Positions 10,767 through 26,100 of a stretch of DNA of 64,000 bases are shown in pieces. The position numbers were made by a program, and so were the translations under genes. Positions within the stretch are counted from its first letter, which is position 1, and the number at the start of each line of letters is the position of its first letter. The stretch comes from Siphonodentalium dalli (lineage: Eukaryota; Mollusca; Scaphopoda; Gadilida; Siphonodentaliidae), in the NCBI GenBank assembly GCA_032622095.1, contig CP136069.1, positions 374,001-438,000 of the forward strand, in the 5' to 3' direction. Below the pieces are notes generated by a model. It was not told the origin of the DNA, ran no database searches, and saw only the letters and a program-made list of their open reading frames with translations.

Positions 10767-11187
10767 AAAATAATCGAAAAAGGGCCATAACTCTGTCAAA
10801 ATATATTGGACCAACATCCGGATAGCATTATTTTTAGTAGACCTTAGATGCCTACATTCGCTAGAGATTTCGCGGTCCTCCTCCCATTAGTTTCTGAGTA
10901 TTTCCAATTAAACAGAAAACGGCCGCAGTAGAAAAACAATATACTTCCTTGGTTACACCATGGAAGTATAATAATGAAAAATAATCGAAAAAGGGCCATA
11001 ACTCTGTTAAAAGATATTGGACCAACATCCGGATACCATTATTTTTAGTAGACCTTAGATGCCTTCATTCGCTAGAGATTTCGCGGTCCTCCTCCCATTA
11101 GTTTCTGAGTATTTCCAATTAAACAGAAAACGGCCGCAGTAGAAAAACAATATACTTCCTTGGTTACACCATGGAAGTATAATAATA
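9231..11187. repeat. Satellite A monomer at the A-to-B junction (1,957 bp)
   Basis: The body is A type. Of the two hairpin modules, the first (10765-10970) is A type (CTGTCAAAATATATTGG, GGATAGCATT) and the second (10976-11181) is B type (CTGTTAAAAGATATTGG, GGATACCATT). The family switch from A to B is therefore located between the two modules, at or near the short AT spacer at 10971-10975. Confidence 0.92.
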
Positions 11188-14100
11188 GGATCAATCATGA
11201 GTGGAAAGAATCGCAGTTTATGGACGGAAAATATGAAGTATGGTGATTATATGTTGTCCTAATATGTGTAGGTTGATCTCAAGTGTTTGGACGTGACCCC
11301 ACCCCTGCCTCGAAATTGGGTGACGGGATTGGGAAAACATCAACCCCTGGCACAAACTGCTAAGTTTGAGGCCCCGTAACTTCGTCAGTTTCCAACGGAT
11401 TTTAAAGTTGTTTCCAGTTTTGTGATTTGCGGCTGACATAGATTGCATAGTATAAATTTCATCTGATTTGGATACGGATAACACTTTGATTATTGGAAAG
11501 CATATGGGCCCAAATTCAAACTTGTACGGCCAAAATCTCCGCCATTTTCCAACGTATTTACGATCTGTGTTCAGCTTCGAGATCGGCTGATGTTGCAGAT
11601 ATTATATTCCAAGTTTCATCTGATTCCGAGAAGAATTAAAATTCGGCACCACGGACCACCCCTCCCCAGACCCACAATAATGAACCGACACTGGCAACAT
11701 TTGGCCCACCGCGTGCCGTCTCCAGTCCGTACGCATTTTCGTATCAGATGACATCCTATGTTCGATATCTTCGGAGGAGATGTGTTATCAAGCACATGGG
11801 CCCAAAATTGCAAAGTTTGAGGGCCCGCGATTCTTTTAGTTTTCGATGGATTTTCGAAATTCGTCCAGTTTCTAGATCGGCTGATGTTGCAGATGTTATA
11901 TTCCAAGTTTCATCTGATTCCGAGAAGAATTAAAAATTGGTACCACGGACCACCCCTCCCCAGACCCACAATAATGAACCGACACTGGCAAAATTTGGCC
12001 CACCGCGTGCCCTCTTCCGTCCGCACACGTTGGCGTATCAGCTGACATCCAAACTTCGACATCTTCGGAGGAGATGTGTTGTCAAGCACATGGGCCCAAA
12101 TTGCAAACTTTGAGGGCCCGTAACTCTTGCATTTCTTCTCGGATTTCAAAAATCCTTTCCGGTATGAGTTTGTTTTCGTTCGGGAAATACATAAACTTAA
12201 ATATATGAATGTCAATCAAAATTTTATTTTGCAAACAATTTGCCCCCCACCCCAGTGTCAAAATATATGTCCGACCCTGTCAAAATTTCCTTCTCTGACT
12301 AAACTGACAACGGTCAACACGACTATGAAAACCACATGCAGTTATCTGGAATGATACAAGAGGACAACAGAGTACAATCAAATAGAGGTTTGCCAACTAT
12401 GGGCGGTAACTCCTCAGGGAAAGCGCGGACACAAGTTCTGAAGCCCGTGGGCAGTAGGGCATATCGAGATGTGTATACAGTCCAATTTTCGATGCTCTGC
12501 TCCTTATAATTTCCGAGATAATAAAATGACATTTTTTCATATAAAGGGAGATAACTCCACGGGGTAAATGCGGACAATATCCGTTATGAGCCAAAGGCAT
12601 AGAACTCATTTACCCCAACATACTTACCAAACTTGAGTTTTCTAGTACTAATACATTCCGAGATTTGGGCGTTGAAAAATACTGTAGTATAATAATAATA
12701 ATAATAATGAAAAATAATCGAAAAAGGGCCATAACTCTGTTAAAAGATATTGGACCAACATCCGGATACCATTATTTTTAGTAGACCTTAGATGCCTTCA
12801 TTCGCTAGAGATTTCGCGGTCCTCCTCCCATTAGTTTCTGAGTATTTCCAATTAAACAGAAAACGGCCGCAGTAGAAAAACAATATACTTCCTTGGTTAC
12901 ACCATGGAAGTATAATAATAGGATCAATCATGAGTGGAAAGAATCGCAGTTTATGGACGGAAAATATGAAGTATGGTGATTATATGTTGTCCTAATATGT
13001 GTAGGTTGATCTCAAGTGTTTGGACGTGACCCCACCCCTGCCTCGAAATTGGGTGACGGGATTGGGAAAACATCAACCCCTGGCACAAACTGCTAAGTTT
13101 GAGGCCCCGTAACTTCGTCAGTTTCCAACGGATTTTAAAGTTGTTTCCAGTTTTGTGATTTGCGGCTGACATAGATTGCATAGTATAAATTTCATCTGAT
13201 TTGGATACGGATAACACTTTGATTATTGGAAAGCATATGGGCCCAAATTCAAACTTGTACGGCCAAAATCTCCGCCATTTTCCAACGTATTTACGATCTG
13301 TGTTCAGCTTCGAGATCGGCTGATGTTGCAGATATTATATTCCAAGTTTCATCTGATTCCGAGAAGAATTAAAATTCGGCACCACGGACCACCCCTCCCC
13401 AGACCCACAATAATGAACCGACACTGGCAACATTTGGCCCACCGCGTGCCGTCTCCAGTCCGTACGCATTTTCGTATCAGATGACATCCTATGTTCGATA
13501 TCTTCGGAGGAGATGTGTTATCAAGCACATGGGCCCAAAATTGCAAAGTTTGAGGGCCCGCGATTCTTTTAGTTTTCGATGGATTTTCGAAATTCGTCCA
13601 GTTTCTAGATCGGCTGATGTTGCAGATGTTATATTCCAAGTTTCATCTGATTCCGAGAAGAATTAAAAATTGGTACCACGGACCACCCCTCCCCAGACCC
13701 ACAATAATGAACCGACACTGGCAAAATTTGGCCCACCGCGTGCCCTCTTCCGTCCGCACACGTTGGCGTATCAGCTGACATCCAAACTTCGACATCTTCG
13801 GAGGAGATGTGTTGTCAAGCACATGGGCCCAAATTGCAAACTTTGAGGGCCCGTAACTCTTGCATTTCTTCTCGGATTTCAAAAATCCTTTCCGGTATGA
13901 GTTTGTTTTCGTTCGGGAAATACATAAACTTAAATATATGAATGTCAATCAAAATTTTATTTTGCAAACAATTTGCCCCCCACCCCAGTGTCAAAATATA
14001 TGTCCGACCCTGTCAAAATTTCCTTCTCTGACTAAACTGACAACGGTCAACACGACTATGAAAACCACATGCAGTTATCTGGAATGATACAAGAGGACAA

Positions 14101-17100
14101 CAGAGTACAATCAAATAGAGGTTTGCCAACTATGGGCGGTAACTCCTCAGGGAAAGCGCGGACACAAGTTCTGAAGCCCGTGGGCAGTAGGGCATATCGA
14201 GATGTGTATACAGTCCAATTTTCGATGCTCTGCTCCTTATAATTTCCGAGATAATAAAATGACATTTTTTCATATAAAGGGAGATAACTCCACGGGGTAA
14301 ATGCGGACAATATCCGTTATGAGCCAAAGGCATAGAACTCATTTACCCCAACATACTTACCAAACTTGAGTTTTCTAGTACTAATACATTCCGAGATTTG
14401 GGCGTTGAAAAATACTGTAGTATAATAATAATAATAATAATGAAAAATAATCGAAAAAGGGCCATAACTCTGTTAAAAGATATTGGACCAACATCCGGAT
14501 ACCATTATTTTTAGTAGACCTTAGATGCCTTCATTCGCTAGAGATTTCGCGGTCCTCCTCCCATTAGTTTCTGAGTATTTCCAATTAAACAGAAAACGGC
14601 CGCAGTAGAAAAACAATATACTTCCTTGGTTACACCATGGAAGTATAATAATAGGATCAATCATGAGTGGAAAGAATCGCAGTTTATGGACGGAAAATAT
14701 GAAGTATGGTGATTATATGTTGTCCTAATATGTGTAGGTTGATCTCAAGTGTTTGGACGTGACCCCACCCCTGCCTCGAAATTGGGTGACGGGATTGGGA
14801 AAACATCAACCCCTGGCACAAACTGCTAAGTTTGAGGCCCCGTAACTTCGTCAGTTTCCAACGGATTTTAAAGTTGTTTCCAGTTTTGTGATTTGCGGCT
14901 GACATAGATTGCATAGTATAAATTTCATCTGATTTGGATACGGATAACACTTTGATTATTGGAAAGCATATGGGCCCAAATTCAAACTTGTACGGCCAAA
15001 ATCTCCGCCATTTTCCAACGTATTTACGATCTGTGTTCAGCTTCGAGATCGGCTGATGTTGCAGATATTATATTCCAAGTTTCATCTGATTCCGAGAAGA
15101 ATTAAAATTCGGCACCACGGACCACCCCTCCCCAGACCCACAATAATGAACCGACACTGGCAACATTTGGCCCACCGCGTGCCGTCTCCAGTCCGTACGC
15201 ATTTTCGTATCAGATGACATCCTATGTTCGATATCTTCGGAGGAGATGTGTTATCAAGCACATGGGCCCAAAATTGCAAAGTTTGAGGGCCCGCGATTCT
15301 TTTAGTTTTCGATGGATTTTCGAAATTCGTCCAGTTTCTAGATCGGCTGATGTTGCAGATGTTATATTCCAAGTTTCATCTGATTCCGAGAAGAATTAAA
15401 AATTGGTACCACGGACCACCCCTCCCCAGACCCACAATAATGAACCGACACTGGCAAAATTTGGCCCACCGCGTGCCCTCTTCCGTCCGCACACGTTGGC
15501 GTATCAGCTGACATCCAAACTTCGACATCTTCGGAGGAGATGTGTTGTCAAGCACATGGGCCCAAATTGCAAACTTTGAGGGCCCGTAACTCTTGCATTT
15601 CTTCTCGGATTTCAAAAATCCTTTCCGGTATGAGTTTGTTTTCGTTCGGGAAATACATAAACTTAAATATATGAATGTCAATCAAAATTTTATTTTGCAA
15701 ACAATTTGCCCCCCACCCCAGTGTCAAAATATATGTCCGACCCTGTCAAAATTTCCTTCTCTGACTAAACTGACAACGGTCAACACGACTATGAAAACCA
15801 CATGCAGTTATCTGGAATGATACAAGAGGACAACAGAGTACAATCAAATAGAGGTTTGCCAACTATGGGCGGTAACTCCTCAGGGAAAGCGCGGACACAA
15901 GTTCTGAAGCCCGTGGGCAGTAGGGCATATCGAGATGTGTATACAGTCCAATTTTCGATGCTCTGCTCCTTATAATTTCCGAGATAATAAAATGACATTT
16001 TTTCATATAAAGGGAGATAACTCCACGGGGTAAATGCGGACAATATCCGTTATGAGCCAAAGGCATAGAACTCATTTACCCCAACATACTTACCAAACTT
16101 GAGTTTTCTAGTACTAATACATTCCGAGATTTGGGCGTTGAAAAATACTGTAGTATAATAATAATAATAATAATGAAAAATAATCGAAAAAGGGCCATAA
16201 CTCTGTTAAAAGATATTGGACCAACATCCGGATACCATTATTTTTAGTAGACCTTAGATGCCTTCATTCGCTAGAGATTTCGCGGTCCTCCTCCCATTAG
16301 TTTCTGAGTATTTCCAATTAAACAGAAAACGGCCGCAGTAGAAAAACAATATACTTCCTTGGTTACACCATGGAAGTATAATAATAGGATCAATCATGAG
16401 TGGAAAGAATCGCAGTTTATGGACGGAAAATATGAAGTATGGTGATTATATGTTGTCCTAATATGTGTAGGTTGATCTCAAGTGTTTGGACGTGACCCCA
16501 CCCCTGCCTCGAAATTGGGTGACGGGATTGGGAAAACATCAACCCCTGGCACAAACTGCTAAGTTTGAGGCCCCGTAACTTCGTCAGTTTCCAACGGATT
16601 TTAAAGTTGTTTCCAGTTTTGTGATTTGCGGCTGACATAGATTGCATAGTATAAATTTCATCTGATTTGGATACGGATAACACTTTGATTATTGGAAAGC
16701 ATATGGGCCCAAATTCAAACTTGTACGGCCAAAATCTCCGCCATTTTCCAACGTATTTACGATCTGTGTTCAGCTTCGAGATCGGCTGATGTTGCAGATA
16801 TTATATTCCAAGTTTCATCTGATTCCGAGAAGAATTAAAATTCGGCACCACGGACCACCCCTCCCCAGACCCACAATAATGAACCGACACTGGCAACATT
16901 TGGCCCACCGCGTGCCGTCTCCAGTCCGTACGCATTTTCGTATCAGATGACATCCTATGTTCGATATCTTCGGAGGAGATGTGTTATCAAGCACATGGGC
17001 CCAAAATTGCAAAGTTTGAGGGCCCGCGATTCTTTTAGTTTTCGATGGATTTTCGAAATTCGTCCAGTTTCTAGATCGGCTGATGTTGCAGATGTTATAT

Positions 17101-20100
17101 TCCAAGTTTCATCTGATTCCGAGAAGAATTAAAAATTGGTACCACGGACCACCCCTCCCCAGACCCACAATAATGAACCGACACTGGCAAAATTTGGCCC
17201 ACCGCGTGCCCTCTTCCGTCCGCACACGTTGGCGTATCAGCTGACATCCAAACTTCGACATCTTCGGAGGAGATGTGTTGTCAAGCACATGGGCCCAAAT
17301 TGCAAACTTTGAGGGCCCGTAACTCTTGCATTTCTTCTCGGATTTCAAAAATCCTTTCCGGTATGAGTTTGTTTTCGTTCGGGAAATACATAAACTTAAA
17401 TATATGAATGTCAATCAAAATTTTATTTTGCAAACAATTTGCCCCCCACCCCAGTGTCAAAATATATGTCCGACCCTGTCAAAATTTCCTTCTCTGACTA
17501 AACTGACAACGGTCAACACGACTATGAAAACCACATGCAGTTATCTGGAATGATACAAGAGGACAACAGAGTACAATCAAATAGAGGTTTGCCAACTATG
17601 GGCGGTAACTCCTCAGGGAAAGCGCGGACACAAGTTCTGAAGCCCGTGGGCAGTAGGGCATATCGAGATGTGTATACAGTCCAATTTTCGATGCTCTGCT
17701 CCTTATAATTTCCGAGATAATAAAATGACATTTTTTCATATAAAGGGAGATAACTCCACGGGGTAAATGCGGACAATATCCGTTATGAGCCAAAGGCATA
17801 GAACTCATTTACCCCAACATACTTACCAAACTTGAGTTTTCTAGTACTAATACATTCCGAGATTTGGGCGTTGAAAAATACTGTAGTATAATAATAATAA
17901 TAATAATGAAAAATAATCGAAAAAGGGCCATAACTCTGTTAAAAGATATTGGACCAACATCCGGATACCATTATTTTTAGTAGACCTTAGATGCCTTCAT
18001 TCGCTAGAGATTTCGCGGTCCTCCTCCCATTAGTTTCTGAGTATTTCCAATTAAACAGAAAACGGCCGCAGTAGAAAAACAATATACTTCCTTGGTTACA
18101 CCATGGAAGTATAATAATAGGATCAATCATGAGTGGAAAGAATCGCAGTTTATGGACGGAAAATATGAAGTATGGTGATTATATGTTGTCCTAATATGTG
18201 TAGGTTGATCTCAAGTGTTTGGACGTGACCCCACCCCTGCCTCGAAATTGGGTGACGGGATTGGGAAAACATCAACCCCTGGCACAAACTGCTAAGTTTG
18301 AGGCCCCGTAACTTCGTCAGTTTCCAACGGATTTTAAAGTTGTTTCCAGTTTTGTGATTTGCGGCTGACATAGATTGCATAGTATAAATTTCATCTGATT
18401 TGGATACGGATAACACTTTGATTATTGGAAAGCATATGGGCCCAAATTCAAACTTGTACGGCCAAAATCTCCGCCATTTTCCAACGTATTTACGATCTGT
18501 GTTCAGCTTCGAGATCGGCTGATGTTGCAGATATTATATTCCAAGTTTCATCTGATTCCGAGAAGAATTAAAATTCGGCACCACGGACCACCCCTCCCCA
18601 GACCCACAATAATGAACCGACACTGGCAACATTTGGCCCACCGCGTGCCGTCTCCAGTCCGTACGCATTTTCGTATCAGATGACATCCTATGTTCGATAT
18701 CTTCGGAGGAGATGTGTTATCAAGCACATGGGCCCAAAATTGCAAAGTTTGAGGGCCCGCGATTCTTTTAGTTTTCGATGGATTTTCGAAATTCGTCCAG
18801 TTTCTAGATCGGCTGATGTTGCAGATGTTATATTCCAAGTTTCATCTGATTCCGAGAAGAATTAAAAATTGGTACCACGGACCACCCCTCCCCAGACCCA
18901 CAATAATGAACCGACACTGGCAAAATTTGGCCCACCGCGTGCCCTCTTCCGTCCGCACACGTTGGCGTATCAGCTGACATCCAAACTTCGACATCTTCGG
19001 AGGAGATGTGTTGTCAAGCACATGGGCCCAAATTGCAAACTTTGAGGGCCCGTAACTCTTGCATTTCTTCTCGGATTTCAAAAATCCTTTCCGGTATGAG
19101 TTTGTTTTCGTTCGGGAAATACATAAACTTAAATATATGAATGTCAATCAAAATTTTATTTTGCAAACAATTTGCCCCCCACCCCAGTGTCAAAATATAT
19201 GTCCGACCCTGTCAAAATTTCCTTCTCTGACTAAACTGACAACGGTCAACACGACTATGAAAACCACATGCAGTTATCTGGAATGATACAAGAGGACAAC
19301 AGAGTACAATCAAATAGAGGTTTGCCAACTATGGGCGGTAACTCCTCAGGGAAAGCGCGGACACAAGTTCTGAAGCCCGTGGGCAGTAGGGCATATCGAG
19401 ATGTGTATACAGTCCAATTTTCGATGCTCTGCTCCTTATAATTTCCGAGATAATAAAATGACATTTTTTCATATAAAGGGAGATAACTCCACGGGGTAAA
19501 TGCGGACAATATCCGTTATGAGCCAAAGGCATAGAACTCATTTACCCCAACATACTTACCAAACTTGAGTTTTCTAGTACTAATACATTCCGAGATTTGG
19601 GCGTTGAAAAATACTGTAGTATAATAATAATAATAATAATGAAAAATAATCGAAAAAGGGCCATAACTCTGTTAAAAGATATTGGACCAACATCCGGATA
19701 CCATTATTTTTAGTAGACCTTAGATGCCTTCATTCGCTAGAGATTTCGCGGTCCTCCTCCCATTAGTTTCTGAGTATTTCCAATTAAACAGAAAACGGCC
19801 GCAGTAGAAAAACAATATACTTCCTTGGTTACACCATGGAAGTATAATAATAGGATCAATCATGAGTGGAAAGAATCGCAGTTTATGGACGGAAAATATG
19901 AAGTATGGTGATTATATGTTGTCCTAATATGTGTAGGTTGATCTCAAGTGTTTGGACGTGACCCCACCCCTGCCTCGAAATTGGGTGACGGGATTGGGAA
20001 AACATCAACCCCTGGCACAAACTGCTAAGTTTGAGGCCCCGTAACTTCGTCAGTTTCCAACGGATTTTAAAGTTGTTTCCAGTTTTGTGATTTGCGGCTG

Positions 20101-23100
20101 ACATAGATTGCATAGTATAAATTTCATCTGATTTGGATACGGATAACACTTTGATTATTGGAAAGCATATGGGCCCAAATTCAAACTTGTACGGCCAAAA
20201 TCTCCGCCATTTTCCAACGTATTTACGATCTGTGTTCAGCTTCGAGATCGGCTGATGTTGCAGATATTATATTCCAAGTTTCATCTGATTCCGAGAAGAA
20301 TTAAAATTCGGCACCACGGACCACCCCTCCCCAGACCCACAATAATGAACCGACACTGGCAACATTTGGCCCACCGCGTGCCGTCTCCAGTCCGTACGCA
20401 TTTTCGTATCAGATGACATCCTATGTTCGATATCTTCGGAGGAGATGTGTTATCAAGCACATGGGCCCAAAATTGCAAAGTTTGAGGGCCCGCGATTCTT
20501 TTAGTTTTCGATGGATTTTCGAAATTCGTCCAGTTTCTAGATCGGCTGATGTTGCAGATGTTATATTCCAAGTTTCATCTGATTCCGAGAAGAATTAAAA
20601 ATTGGTACCACGGACCACCCCTCCCCAGACCCACAATAATGAACCGACACTGGCAAAATTTGGCCCACCGCGTGCCCTCTTCCGTCCGCACACGTTGGCG
20701 TATCAGCTGACATCCAAACTTCGACATCTTCGGAGGAGATGTGTTGTCAAGCACATGGGCCCAAATTGCAAACTTTGAGGGCCCGTAACTCTTGCATTTC
20801 TTCTCGGATTTCAAAAATCCTTTCCGGTATGAGTTTGTTTTCGTTCGGGAAATACATAAACTTAAATATATGAATGTCAATCAAAATTTTATTTTGCAAA
20901 CAATTTGCCCCCCACCCCAGTGTCAAAATATATGTCCGACCCTGTCAAAATTTCCTTCTCTGACTAAACTGACAACGGTCAACACGACTATGAAAACCAC
21001 ATGCAGTTATCTGGAATGATACAAGAGGACAACAGAGTACAATCAAATAGAGGTTTGCCAACTATGGGCGGTAACTCCTCAGGGAAAGCGCGGACACAAG
21101 TTCTGAAGCCCGTGGGCAGTAGGGCATATCGAGATGTGTATACAGTCCAATTTTCGATGCTCTGCTCCTTATAATTTCCGAGATAATAAAATGACATTTT
21201 TTCATATAAAGGGAGATAACTCCACGGGGTAAATGCGGACAATATCCGTTATGAGCCAAAGGCATAGAACTCATTTACCCCAACATACTTACCAAACTTG
21301 AGTTTTCTAGTACTAATACATTCCGAGATTTGGGCGTTGAAAAATACTGTAGTATAATAATAATAATAATAATGAAAAATAATCGAAAAAGGGCCATAAC
21401 TCTGTTAAAAGATATTGGACCAACATCCGGATACCATTATTTTTAGTAGACCTTAGATGCCTTCATTCGCTAGAGATTTCGCGGTCCTCCTCCCATTAGT
21501 TTCTGAGTATTTCCAATTAAACAGAAAACGGCCGCAGTAGAAAAACAATATACTTCCTTGGTTACACCATGGAAGTATAATAATAGGATCAATCATGAGT
21601 GGAAAGAATCGCAGTTTATGGACGGAAAATATGAAGTATGGTGATTATATGTTGTCCTAATATGTGTAGGTTGATCTCAAGTGTTTGGACGTGACCCCAC
21701 CCCTGCCTCGAAATTGGGTGACGGGATTGGGAAAACATCAACCCCTGGCACAAACTGCTAAGTTTGAGGCCCCGTAACTTCGTCAGTTTCCAACGGATTT
21801 TAAAGTTGTTTCCAGTTTTGTGATTTGCGGCTGACATAGATTGCATAGTATAAATTTCATCTGATTTGGATACGGATAACACTTTGATTATTGGAAAGCA
21901 TATGGGCCCAAATTCAAACTTGTACGGCCAAAATCTCCGCCATTTTCCAACGTATTTACGATCTGTGTTCAGCTTCGAGATCGGCTGATGTTGCAGATAT
22001 TATATTCCAAGTTTCATCTGATTCCGAGAAGAATTAAAATTCGGCACCACGGACCACCCCTCCCCAGACCCACAATAATGAACCGACACTGGCAACATTT
22101 GGCCCACCGCGTGCCGTCTCCAGTCCGTACGCATTTTCGTATCAGATGACATCCTATGTTCGATATCTTCGGAGGAGATGTGTTATCAAGCACATGGGCC
22201 CAAAATTGCAAAGTTTGAGGGCCCGCGATTCTTTTAGTTTTCGATGGATTTTCGAAATTCGTCCAGTTTCTAGATCGGCTGATGTTGCAGATGTTATATT
22301 CCAAGTTTCATCTGATTCCGAGAAGAATTAAAAATTGGTACCACGGACCACCCCTCCCCAGACCCACAATAATGAACCGACACTGGCAAAATTTGGCCCA
22401 CCGCGTGCCCTCTTCCGTCCGCACACGTTGGCGTATCAGCTGACATCCAAACTTCGACATCTTCGGAGGAGATGTGTTGTCAAGCACATGGGCCCAAATT
22501 GCAAACTTTGAGGGCCCGTAACTCTTGCATTTCTTCTCGGATTTCAAAAATCCTTTCCGGTATGAGTTTGTTTTCGTTCGGGAAATACATAAACTTAAAT
22601 ATATGAATGTCAATCAAAATTTTATTTTGCAAACAATTTGCCCCCCACCCCAGTGTCAAAATATATGTCCGACCCTGTCAAAATTTCCTTCTCTGACTAA
22701 ACTGACAACGGTCAACACGACTATGAAAACCACATGCAGTTATCTGGAATGATACAAGAGGACAACAGAGTACAATCAAATAGAGGTTTGCCAACTATGG
22801 GCGGTAACTCCTCAGGGAAAGCGCGGACACAAGTTCTGAAGCCCGTGGGCAGTAGGGCATATCGAGATGTGTATACAGTCCAATTTTCGATGCTCTGCTC
22901 CTTATAATTTCCGAGATAATAAAATGACATTTTTTCATATAAAGGGAGATAACTCCACGGGGTAAATGCGGACAATATCCGTTATGAGCCAAAGGCATAG
23001 AACTCATTTACCCCAACATACTTACCAAACTTGAGTTTTCTAGTACTAATACATTCCGAGATTTGGGCGTTGAAAAATACTGTAGTATAATAATAATAAT

Positions 23101-26100
23101 AATAATGAAAAATAATCGAAAAAGGGCCATAACTCTGTTAAAAGATATTGGACCAACATCCGGATACCATTATTTTTAGTAGACCTTAGATGCCTTCATT
23201 CGCTAGAGATTTCGCGGTCCTCCTCCCATTAGTTTCTGAGTATTTCCAATTAAACAGAAAACGGCCGCAGTAGAAAAACAATATACTTCCTTGGTTACAC
23301 CATGGAAGTATAATAATAGGATCAATCATGAGTGGAAAGAATCGCAGTTTATGGACGGAAAATATGAAGTATGGTGATTATATGTTGTCCTAATATGTGT
23401 AGGTTGATCTCAAGTGTTTGGACGTGACCCCACCCCTGCCTCGAAATTGGGTGACGGGATTGGGAAAACATCAACCCCTGGCACAAACTGCTAAGTTTGA
23501 GGCCCCGTAACTTCGTCAGTTTCCAACGGATTTTAAAGTTGTTTCCAGTTTTGTGATTTGCGGCTGACATAGATTGCATAGTATAAATTTCATCTGATTT
23601 GGATACGGATAACACTTTGATTATTGGAAAGCATATGGGCCCAAATTCAAACTTGTACGGCCAAAATCTCCGCCATTTTCCAACGTATTTACGATCTGTG
23701 TTCAGCTTCGAGATCGGCTGATGTTGCAGATATTATATTCCAAGTTTCATCTGATTCCGAGAAGAATTAAAATTCGGCACCACGGACCACCCCTCCCCAG
23801 ACCCACAATAATGAACCGACACTGGCAACATTTGGCCCACCGCGTGCCGTCTCCAGTCCGTACGCATTTTCGTATCAGATGACATCCTATGTTCGATATC
23901 TTCGGAGGAGATGTGTTATCAAGCACATGGGCCCAAAATTGCAAAGTTTGAGGGCCCGCGATTCTTTTAGTTTTCGATGGATTTTCGAAATTCGTCCAGT
24001 TTCTAGATCGGCTGATGTTGCAGATGTTATATTCCAAGTTTCATCTGATTCCGAGAAGAATTAAAAATTGGTACCACGGACCACCCCTCCCCAGACCCAC
24101 AATAATGAACCGACACTGGCAAAATTTGGCCCACCGCGTGCCCTCTTCCGTCCGCACACGTTGGCGTATCAGCTGACATCCAAACTTCGACATCTTCGGA
24201 GGAGATGTGTTGTCAAGCACATGGGCCCAAATTGCAAACTTTGAGGGCCCGTAACTCTTGCATTTCTTCTCGGATTTCAAAAATCCTTTCCGGTATGAGT
24301 TTGTTTTCGTTCGGGAAATACATAAACTTAAATATATGAATGTCAATCAAAATTTTATTTTGCAAACAATTTGCCCCCCACCCCAGTGTCAAAATATATG
24401 TCCGACCCTGTCAAAATTTCCTTCTCTGACTAAACTGACAACGGTCAACACGACTATGAAAACCACATGCAGTTATCTGGAATGATACAAGAGGACAACA
24501 GAGTACAATCAAATAGAGGTTTGCCAACTATGGGCGGTAACTCCTCAGGGAAAGCGCGGACACAAGTTCTGAAGCCCGTGGGCAGTAGGGCATATCGAGA
24601 TGTGTATACAGTCCAATTTTCGATGCTCTGCTCCTTATAATTTCCGAGATAATAAAATGACATTTTTTCATATAAAGGGAGATAACTCCACGGGGTAAAT
24701 GCGGACAATATCCGTTATGAGCCAAAGGCATAGAACTCATTTACCCCAACATACTTACCAAACTTGAGTTTTCTAGTACTAATACATTCCGAGATTTGGG
24801 CGTTGAAAAATACTGTAGTATAATAATAATAATAATAATGAAAAATAATCGAAAAAGGGCCATAACTCTGTTAAAAGATATTGGACCAACATCCGGATAC
24901 CATTATTTTTAGTAGACCTTAGATGCCTTCATTCGCTAGAGATTTCGCGGTCCTCCTCCCATTAGTTTCTGAGTATTTCCAATTAAACAGAAAACGGCCG
25001 CAGTAGAAAAACAATATACTTCCTTGGTTACACCATGGAAGTATAATAATAGGATCAATCATGAGTGGAAAGAATCGCAGTTTATGGACGGAAAATATGA
25101 AGTATGGTGATTATATGTTGTCCTAATATGTGTAGGTTGATCTCAAGTGTTTGGACGTGACCCCACCCCTGCCTCGAAATTGGGTGACGGGATTGGGAAA
25201 ACATCAACCCCTGGCACAAACTGCTAAGTTTGAGGCCCCGTAACTTCGTCAGTTTCCAACGGATTTTAAAGTTGTTTCCAGTTTTGTGATTTGCGGCTGA
25301 CATAGATTGCATAGTATAAATTTCATCTGATTTGGATACGGATAACACTTTGATTATTGGAAAGCATATGGGCCCAAATTCAAACTTGTACGGCCAAAAT
25401 CTCCGCCATTTTCCAACGTATTTACGATCTGTGTTCAGCTTCGAGATCGGCTGATGTTGCAGATATTATATTCCAAGTTTCATCTGATTCCGAGAAGAAT
25501 TAAAATTCGGCACCACGGACCACCCCTCCCCAGACCCACAATAATGAACCGACACTGGCAACATTTGGCCCACCGCGTGCCGTCTCCAGTCCGTACGCAT
25601 TTTCGTATCAGATGACATCCTATGTTCGATATCTTCGGAGGAGATGTGTTATCAAGCACATGGGCCCAAAATTGCAAAGTTTGAGGGCCCGCGATTCTTT
25701 TAGTTTTCGATGGATTTTCGAAATTCGTCCAGTTTCTAGATCGGCTGATGTTGCAGATGTTATATTCCAAGTTTCATCTGATTCCGAGAAGAATTAAAAA
25801 TTGGTACCACGGACCACCCCTCCCCAGACCCACAATAATGAACCGACACTGGCAAAATTTGGCCCACCGCGTGCCCTCTTCCGTCCGCACACGTTGGCGT
25901 ATCAGCTGACATCCAAACTTCGACATCTTCGGAGGAGATGTGTTGTCAAGCACATGGGCCCAAATTGCAAACTTTGAGGGCCCGTAACTCTTGCATTTCT
26001 TCTCGGATTTCAAAAATCCTTTCCGGTATGAGTTTGTTTTCGTTCGGGAAATACATAAACTTAAATATATGAATGTCAATCAAAATTTTATTTTGCAAAC

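Noticed and set aside
11910-12215. 101-codon minus-strand frame repeated in every B unit
   Set aside because: It spans satellite sub-repeats, shares sequence with the neighbouring 96-codon frame through the 294-bp duplication, and is not preserved as one frame in A or C.
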